A DNA stretch of 64,000 bases from Carettochelys insculpta. Its lineage: Eukaryota; Chordata; Testudines; Carettochelyidae. Where the stretch lies: NCBI RefSeq assembly GCF_033958435.1, contig NC_134138.1, forward strand, positions 187,647,298 to 187,711,297, given 5' to 3'. Each line of letters begins with the position of its first letter. Positions within the stretch are counted from its first letter, which is position 1. The position numbers and the translations under genes are program-made. A model generated the notes under the pieces. The model was given only the letters and a program-made list of their open reading frames with translations. It was not told where the DNA came from and did not search any database. This document shows, piece by piece, positions 57,183 to 64,000 of the stretch.

Positions 57183-57399
57183 ATAGAGGCTCTAGGATCC
57201 TAGCTGACTCCTTAGGCTCTCATTAACTCTGTGTACTAGTGTGGTGTTTGTGCACTCAGCACACATAGGCCTAGCGAGTGATCCTGAACCTTTTTATTGA
57301 CCCACATTTGTTGCAGTTAGCAAGATAAATATTCAAATTACCTTACATCTGTGCATTTGTTCATTCTCAGTACCCTATTTTCCCGGCCGGCCAAGCAGG

Positions 57400-58530
57400 T
57401 GCCTATAGCAGTGCTGCTGATCTGGAGATATGGAATGGCCCCACAGTATAGTAACATTTTTATGGCTGACTTAGACCAGAAGGAACAGGTCCTTGCAAGG
57501 GATAGGAGCCAGGTGCTGGGAGCATGCTCACAAGATGGCACCTATGGGAAGGCACTTCCCCCAGCCTGCCTGGCCAGTGGCCCACCAATCACACTCCATT
57601 GTGCCTTGGGAAGACTCACCTCCAGTGTACCATCCATCACGGCACTGTGAGAAACTTGCCTCAGAGAATCTTGACATCTCTAATGCTGTGCCTCTCCTGG
57701 GAGCCTGATTATATGAGTGTGAATGTGACCCCCCCACCCATTCCCCTCCCCCTACCGCCTGCTCCTTTCTTGAGCTTAGTTATCAGCGTAATAAATGTGC
57801 TGCTTTCTGCCAAACTCTGGTGGGTCATTAGTCCTCCCTAAGCTTAGCAACTGGCCCAATTTTGGGTAACACATGCCTCCAGCTTCCACCCAGGACACAT
57901 TGCACAATCCATTGTTTATACTCAAGCCCTTAGATACAACTGCATCTGCGCCAGTCCAGTCCTACTGACAGAGACGAAAAACTTTAAGATCTCTACCAGC
58001 CATTTGTAAAAGTTAATCATCTACTGGGAGAAGTAAACAAACAGATTGACAGGGCCAGACAAATGCCCAGAAACCAGGTGCTTCTGCATAGGCCCAAGAA
58101 GGTTAATAACAGAACACTGCCTGTCATCACCCATCACCCCCAACTCAAACTCCTCCAGCACATTATTGACCATATACAACCTATACTGGACCATGATGCT
58201 ACACTCTCAGAGGCTGTGGGTGAGAGACTTGTCCTTTCCTACAGCAAAACCTGGTTACTTTTAAATCCATTATTGAATGTCCAGGGAGATTAAAGTGTTC
58301 CTCTCTAGATTTGTGTGTATTCCAATTCCGGATGTCAGATTTATGTCTATTCATCCTTTGGCGCAGAGTTTGTCTGGTTTCTCCAATGTGCACAGCAGAG
58401 GGGCATTGCTGGCACACCATGGCATATACGACGTTAGTGGATGTGCAGGTGCACAAGCTGCTAATGTTGTGGCCGTTGCAGTTAGGTACTATCATGGTGT
58501 CCCTTGTACAGATATGTGGACAGAAGGGAG
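57400..58530. pseudogene. Rearranged Penelope-like element (RT plus; GIY-YIG minus)
   Basis: Plus strand at 57432-57490 reads MAPQYSNIFMADLDQ, a PLE RT block. After an interruption (57491-57871) the plus strand resumes with ASSFHPGHIAQSIVY and QALRYNCIC to about 58245 in broken frames. From about 58250 the minus strand reads the endonuclease in reverse order (CQQCPSAVHIGETRQTLRQR, NRHKSDI, EEHFNLPGHS) to 58495. The two halves meet head-on near 58245. GIY-YIG here is H-IG, so the first Tyr is lost. Confidence 0.7.
57491..57871 (+). repeat. Possible LTR fragment inside the PLE
   Basis: Ends TTTTGGGTAACA with a U5-like stretch after AATAAA (57790-57795), in a position that interrupts PLE coding sequence. 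The left edge is not clear and no TSD is seen. About 250 nt of expected PLE sequence is also missing, so this is not a simple insertion. Confidence 0.35.
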
Positions 58531-58589
58531 AAAAATATGTGAAGAAGGAAAAACATCAACACAAAGTTTTTGAAAGAGCTCTGAATTTG

Positions 58590-59450
58590 AGCTTACAGAA
58601 GATGTGGTTTATTTGTTTGGTTTTTGGCCAGCTATATAAGATGTGTGAAAGCTTGGCATGGGGCCATTTGCATGTCAAACACTGAGTCCAGTAGCACCTG
58701 TTTGCTATGTCGATCTGGAAGAACTGCAAGGATGAAGAACCTGAAGCATTTTTCATATAAAGCCAGATATCCTCCCAGGTTTCTGTTCTTTTTTGGCCCT
58801 ATTGAGTGCAAATTCCACTTGGAGGGATAAGGTTTCATTATTTTTATATTTGGCAGTGATTAGAGAATGTAAAAGGTTTTCATTATTTAAGTCAGTCTTA
58901 TACGTTCTTTTCAACTCATATATTTCAGTCTCCAGAGAGTCTTGTAACTTGAGTTTCTCTCTTCTTTTGCGAGGCACAGTTTAAGAATTCACCCCTTTCA
59001 ATAGCTTTCAGAGTATCCCAGAAGATAGTATCCAAGGAACTGAGTGTTCTATATTTTTATGTTTTCATGTTTTGGGGTTTTTGGGGAGGTGTCTTTTGGT
59101 TTGTTTGGTTTTTGTGTAAAGTGACGTTAGAGATGACTGTCAACTGTGGAGCAAAAGTGGGAATCTTTTAGTAGCAGAGTGTTCAGCTTCTGCCTAACTG
59201 ATTTTAATTATGTGTAACCAGCATTTGTGGTAAGTATAATTGGATCATGATCTGAAATTAACACATAAATAGTTGCTTCTATGCAGGCTGGCATGCACAA
59301 GAAAAAAAGACAATTTCAGACTAAGATAAATGTACTGTAGAGAAATATTTATAGTCAGGCTCCTTAGGGTGTCTCGGTCTTCAGATATCCTTCAAACCAA
59401 GTTCATTCATTAATAATTAGGGTTGACTTACTGTGTTTTGAAAGCTGGAT
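58590..59450 (-). pseudogene. Decayed L1-type LINE (endonuclease end to linker)
   Basis: Minus-strand fragments in order: SDHDPIILT near 59250 (the SDH motif at the end of the APE endonuclease), then KLNTLLLKDSHF near 59170, then near 59000 an ILSSGIL remnant of the WDTLKAxxRG block, followed by KRREKLKLQDSLETEIYELK (58960-58900) and FALNRAKKEQKPGR. That order matches L1 ORF2. Several frameshifts. Confidence 0.6.
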
Positions 59451-60225
59451 CTCGTATAACTGGATTTATCCAGATGTCTATATAGCATTATATTTCCTCT
59501 CTGCTATAGTAAAACCAATCTCTAGGATCTGGTCTGCGTTTCTACCCATTAAATACTGGCTAGTTTTGAATAAATTTATGCTTTAATTGAAACTTTAAGA
59601 ATAACAGGTAAACAAAAAGATCCATAGTTAAATATCATGCATCTGCCAAAGTACCTTTGCAACAAAGCAAAATTAACAAGCTCAAAATAAGCTAGCATAC
59701 AGGTGTTCAGATCCCTGATGACTTCGGTTCTATCTGCTCCTCCCCTTCCTATATTATCTGTTAGTCTAGACATTTTTAAATACAAATATATTTAAGTCAA
59801 ATAGCACCCTGTATACATCATTGGCTATTCTAGAATACACATAATATATTCCTAACAGCAGAAGATATGTATGCATACACATAGAATATGCATACACATG
59901 TACATTTACAATTGATTTGGTAAATCAAATATATAGCTGCACAAAATCTAAATATGACAAATACAACAATTAAAAAAAACCCGTATTCAAAGTGTGTCAA
60001 ATACCATGTCCAAATTGAGTAACTAGCACTATTGAAGGATTAAGTGGTTGTCATTTAAAGCGTCAAGAGAATTGAGTGCTCTAAGGGACTTGTGGCTGCT
60101 GTAACACAATCCATCAGCTGCAGTGCTAGAGAAGAGATTTGGTCTAACATGGTAAATTTTGATGACTAGCGTAGATCATGCTTCAGTTAATAGATTGTAT
60201 GATACCCCGCGTGCGTGAGTGCACG

Positions 60226-60256
<31 letters not shown>

Positions 60257-60380
60257 ACACACAGTTAGTGTTAAACTCTTCCTCCATACATTGCAGTACT
60301 AGACAGTTGTTAAGCTCAGTTCCAGAAGAAAGCAACAGAATGGGATCAGGCTAGATGGTTTTATAAGCGACTAGAGGTTG
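59451..60380. other. No gene seen; (CA)n at 60222-60263
   Basis: AT-rich sequence with a CA microsatellite of about 20 units, interrupted by one T at about 60252. Confidence 0.5.
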
Positions 60381-60383
60381 ACT

Positions 60384-61315
60384 CTCTTAATCTGGCAAAT
60401 GAAATTTAATGTGGATAAGCGTAAGGTAATGCACATTGGAAAAAATTACCCCAACTATAATTACAATATGATGGGGGCTAATTTAGCTATAACTAATCAG
60501 GAAAGAGATCTTGGAGTTATCCTGGATAGTTCCTTGAAAACATCCACGCAGTGTGCAAAGCCAGTCAAAACAGCAAATAGGATGTTAGGTATTATTAAAA
60601 AAAGGGATAGAAAATAAGACAAGGAGTATCTTACTGCCCCTATATAAATCTATGGTACGCCCACAGCTTGAATGCTGTGTACAGATGTGGGCTCCTCACC
60701 TAAAAAAAGATATCCTGGCACTTGAAAAGGTTCAGAAAAGGGCAACTAAAATGATTCGGGGCTTGGAACAGGTCCCATGTCAGGAGAGGCTAAAAAGATT
60801 GGGACTTTTCAGTTTAGAAAAGAGGAGACTGATGGGGGACATGATAGAGGTATATAAAATTATAACAGGTGTGGAGATGGTGAATAAGGAGAAGTTGTTT
60901 ACTTGTGCCCATAATACAAGAACTAGAGGACACCAAATCAAATTAATGGGTAGCAGGTTTAAAGCTAATAAAAGAAAGTTCTTCACTCAGCGCATAGTTG
61001 ACCTGTGGAACTCCTCACCAGAGGAGACTGTGAAGGCCAGGATTATAACAGCATTTAAGAAAGAGCTAGATAAATTTCATGGAGGTTAGGTCCATAAAAG
61101 GCTATTAGCCAAGGGTAGGCAAGGTGTCCCTGGGCTCTAATTGTCAGAGGCTGGAGATGGATGACAGGAGACAAATTGCTTGGTCATTGTCTTCGGTCCA
61201 CTCCCTCTGGAGCACCTGGCACTGGCTACTGTCAGCTGACAGGCTACGGGGCTGGATGGACCTTTGGTCTGACCCAGTATGGCTGTTCTTATGCTCTTAT
61301 GTTCTCTTATCTGTC
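60384..61315 (+). mobile_element. CR1 LINE, 3' end copy
   Basis: Plus strand: RT end starting at WQMKFNVDKRKVMH, one frameshift near 60600-60650, then a 145-codon frame (60652-61089) with [20 protein letters not shown] and DLWNSSPEE. The 3' UTR follows (GGTCTGACCCAGTATGGC at about 61264) and ends in GTTCTTATGCTCTTATG octamer-like repeats. It matches the last 930 bp of the CR1 at 5.1-6.9 kb. 5'-truncated. Confidence 0.85.
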
Positions 61316-62916
61316 AAAATCCATAAGCCAGCAGGATTTGAGTTAGCTGGATGACCACTTATCCTGGGTGTGGCCAAGTTCCCTGCAGTTCCATAAAGTT
61401 TGTTTACAGCCACCAGTCCTGCCTCTCAGTGTTCTGTCTGTTGTCTAGCTGTAATTTACCTTTAAATATCTTTTAAGAGCCCAGAAAGCAGTGGAAGCGT
61501 TAGTAATGCTACTAAACAATGCTGAGCTCCTGAAGTCTGGCAAATTCTCTCTTTCAACAGTGGCCAGGCACTGAGGGTGCTGAATGAGAGAGTTTCAATC
61601 TGTACTAACATACCTACAAGCACACGTGGGAACACAAACTGATGTTCAAACTTGCTGAGGTTTGCTTTTCATTATGAAAAAACACAACATTGCTCAGACT
61701 TTTAAGTGCCTGTCAAGCTTCAGAAGAGTTTTGCAAAAATCTTACAGAGCCTGCTAAATTCATAATGAAGAGGAATGGGCATTGCTTCCCCCCTCCAAGG
61801 ATTTGTTTAATGCCACTGGATACAGCCCTCTTTGTTTTAAGCTCAGCTGAGAAGCTGAGAAAAAAATATGTGGCCTTTTTATACAAGGATTTCAGCTTTT
61901 CTTGGAGCATTCAGTAACATTACTTCATTAATAAACATCAGAAAGATGCTGGCTCCATGCTTGCCAGACTCCTGCCTTTCATGTCATCCCTTTCAATATC
62001 TAATGGGGGCGGCAGCTAGGCGTCCAGTTTAAGTATGTCAGGGAGCAGCTTCTGAAAAAAGCCTCTTTTAGTTCCCTGGCTTCAGTGTCTGCCTTTTGTA
62101 GCTTGTTTTCCAAGTGATTTTCTACCACATACATCTTTTAAAAGGCCATAAATATCTTTTGAGAGTAAATCTACTTGATTGGAAGGAATTCTGGCCTAGG
62201 TTCTTCTGTGGCCTCGCCTGCTGCCACTGCAGCTGCTTCGGTGATTCTGGCTTAGATCCTTCGCTCCCTTTCGTTGTTTCATTGGAATCCATAGCCAGTT
62301 TGAAAGTTTGAGTGGGGGACACCAGAAATCTGCCAACTTCTGGTTTTCAGATGCTTTAATCAGGTTCCTTCTCCCCGGCTCACTCTCCCCATACTGATGT
62401 AAAAATCATGATGTTTTTTATTTTAAATCCTATATATGTTGGGGTCTTACTTGCCTTTTGGTTTTTGAGGCATTTAGGTACACCCATGGTCACTTTTACA
62501 AGCTTCACCCTATAACCAGAAGGGCTAGAAACTTGTATAAGAATCTCAATATTAATTACAAAGTTGTCTCATATACTCACATGACTCCAGGACCTGGTGT
62601 TTTAAGAAAGAAAAACCCACCAAAGATCACAAGATGCGATAAAAATCACCAGCGTTGGCAATACTGCATCAATATGGCTCCCGCTGCTGAAGGTGAGCCC
62701 TGACCATGATGTGACTTAGAGCTGCTACTCTTGCAGTAAATTGCAATGCTGACGTCTTGATCTTGATGAGCTCTAAGGCAGTAGAAGAGGAGAGTAAACA
62801 TCTGCTATTGGGAGGAATAGATTTATGACTCTCACTGGGCAAGAATGTGCCGGCAGGAAGTTCTCCAGCAGGGAATTCCATGATTTATCATGAGAAAAAT
62901 CTCTTTAACTCTAAGC
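61316..62916. other. No recognisable gene or repeat
   Basis: No conserved frame, RNA gene or transposon ends seen. Confidence 0.4.
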
Positions 62917-63884
62917 CAGGGTGTCCACCACACGCAATCTGGCCCCCGGAGCCTTTTATGTCGCCTGAGAAGCCACCAGTGCTGTCATTTTTAAAAGGCA
63001 GCGGGGCAGCTCGGAGCTGCATTTGGCTTTTTAAGAAGCCATTTGCACCTCACACCGCTGCCACCTGACTCCTCCTGGCTGCTGTGCTGAAAGTGTAGCC
63101 CTCAGTTTAATTGGTTTAATGGCTGCTAAATGGATCAAATTAAGTCCTATTGTTTCAAGACAGCAAGGCACCAAGAGCTACCCCTGCCATGTGGCTCTTG
63201 GAGCAATAAAATGCTCTGAGCCACAGAACACTGTGTGCTTCTCTGAACACACATGCGTCCCCAGTGCTTGGAGGGAGCAGTACCTGGCAGTGGCGATGGC
63301 GATGGTGATGGTAGCAGTGGCTCCAGTGAGTCACCAGCATTGGATTATGGCGTGGGGGAGCTGAGGGTGTCTGACTCTGGAGGAGGGGAGGGGAGATTGA
63401 GTTAAAGCAGGGGGACTAGGGGTGCTTGGTTCTGTGGGATGGGAGGGGGGATTGGGTTAAAGCAGGGAGGTGGGGGTGCCTGGCTCTGGAGGAGGGGAGT
63501 GAGGATTGTAGATTTTGCATGTCTGAAAATTGTGGGTAATGGGGGTACTTACAATTTTTTCGAAAAAGAGGCATTTTATAAACAAATGGTTTAGGAAACA
63601 CTGGAGTAGAATTCCATTTAATTGGTTTAACAGCCGACAGGAGGGATCCAGCCATTAAACCATCTAAACTGAGTCCTATTCTTTTAGCGTAGCAGGGAGC
63701 TGCCCCTGCTGTGATGTTCACGGGGTGGTTTGTGGTACAGGGGATTTAAGACTGAGGGCGATTTGGGACTACAGGGGGACTAAGACTGGGGGAGGGGGAG
63801 GGTTTGGGGCTATTTTGTGTTCAGCCCCTGGAACATGTAAAACATTGCCGTGTGGCCCCAATGAAAAATGGTTGGATACTCCTG
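62917..63884. mobile_element. hAT-type MITE, 968 bp, 8-bp TSD
   Basis: Left end CAGGGTGTCCACCACACG and reversed right end CAGGAGTATCCAACCATT match the hAT consensus start. CTCTAAGC (62909-62916) and CCATAAGC (63885-63892) are a 6/8 TSD. Interior has GGTTTAATGGCTG and its inverse, plus tandem GGTGC(C/T)TGG(C/T)TCTG-G-GG units at 63360-63500. No transposase. Confidence 0.65.
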
Positions 63885-64000
63885 CCATAAGCTGTGATCT
63901 TCTGCTGAGGATAGTGCAGCATGCTGTCACAAGAGTCAATGTTTGCCCCAAACTGACAAACTAATCCCTAAAAGCTGCCAGAGCCTAAATGCAGCACTAC

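Noticed and set aside
1..64000. CRISPR arrays, bacterial operons, rRNA or canonical tRNA genes
   Set aside because: None seen. The repeat content is vertebrate, and direct repeats found are TSDs, LTRs, microsatellites or minisatellites.

Overview
This is vertebrate nuclear DNA, most likely from a turtle (possibly another archosaur-line reptile). That call is an inference from the repeat content: CR1 LINEs with the CATAAGAA-type 3' end, Penelope-like elements (PLEs) encoding a GIY-YIG endonuclease, PIF/Harbinger transposons and their MITEs, CR1-tailed tRNA SINEs, hAT MITEs and reptile-type endogenous retroviral (ERV) sequences. I found no convincing host protein-coding exon, tRNA or rRNA gene. 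The window reads as intergenic or intronic DNA built from layered transposon insertions.

Layout. 0.2-0.8 kb: end of an RTE-like LINE. 1.08-1.47 kb: Harbinger-type MITE. 3.6-7.0 kb: a rearranged PLE whose 3' tail is split by a CR1 copy with a 504-codon open RT frame. 9.2-14.2 kb: nearly intact Harbinger transposon (element 1) with two convergent genes, a Myb/SANT-like protein (+) and a DDE transposase (-). 16.6-18.8 kb: RTE-like LINE with a (GAT)n tail interrupted by a MITE. 22.2-22.4 kb: SINE. 22.46-30.83 kb: a decayed Harbinger of a second family, with a 4.16-kb ERV inside its transposase intron. 30.8-34.7 kb: long CR1 (5' UTR, ORF1, ORF2) interrupted by a MITE. 34.9-35.8 kb: old CR1. 37.3-38.0 kb: hAT MITE. 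38.2-44.6 kb: PLE tails, two of them inverted dimers, plus MITEs, a probable solo LTR and an old CR1. 48.1-52.8 kb: second Harbinger copy (element 2). 56.5-57.2 kb: MITE. 57.4-59.4 kb: PLE, LTR and L1 debris. 60.4-61.3 kb: CR1 3' end. 62.9-63.9 kb: hAT MITE.

The most interesting signals are: (i) two PLE tail pairs arranged as inverted dimers, each flanked by one 12-bp target-site duplication (TSD), so each probably integrated as a unit; (ii) a hammerhead-ribozyme-like core repeated in PLE tails; (iii) a Harbinger lineage with clean 3-bp TSDs that do not follow the usual TWA rule, including one copy with almost undamaged genes; (iv) an ERV nested in a transposase intron. All homology calls are by eye; no search was run.
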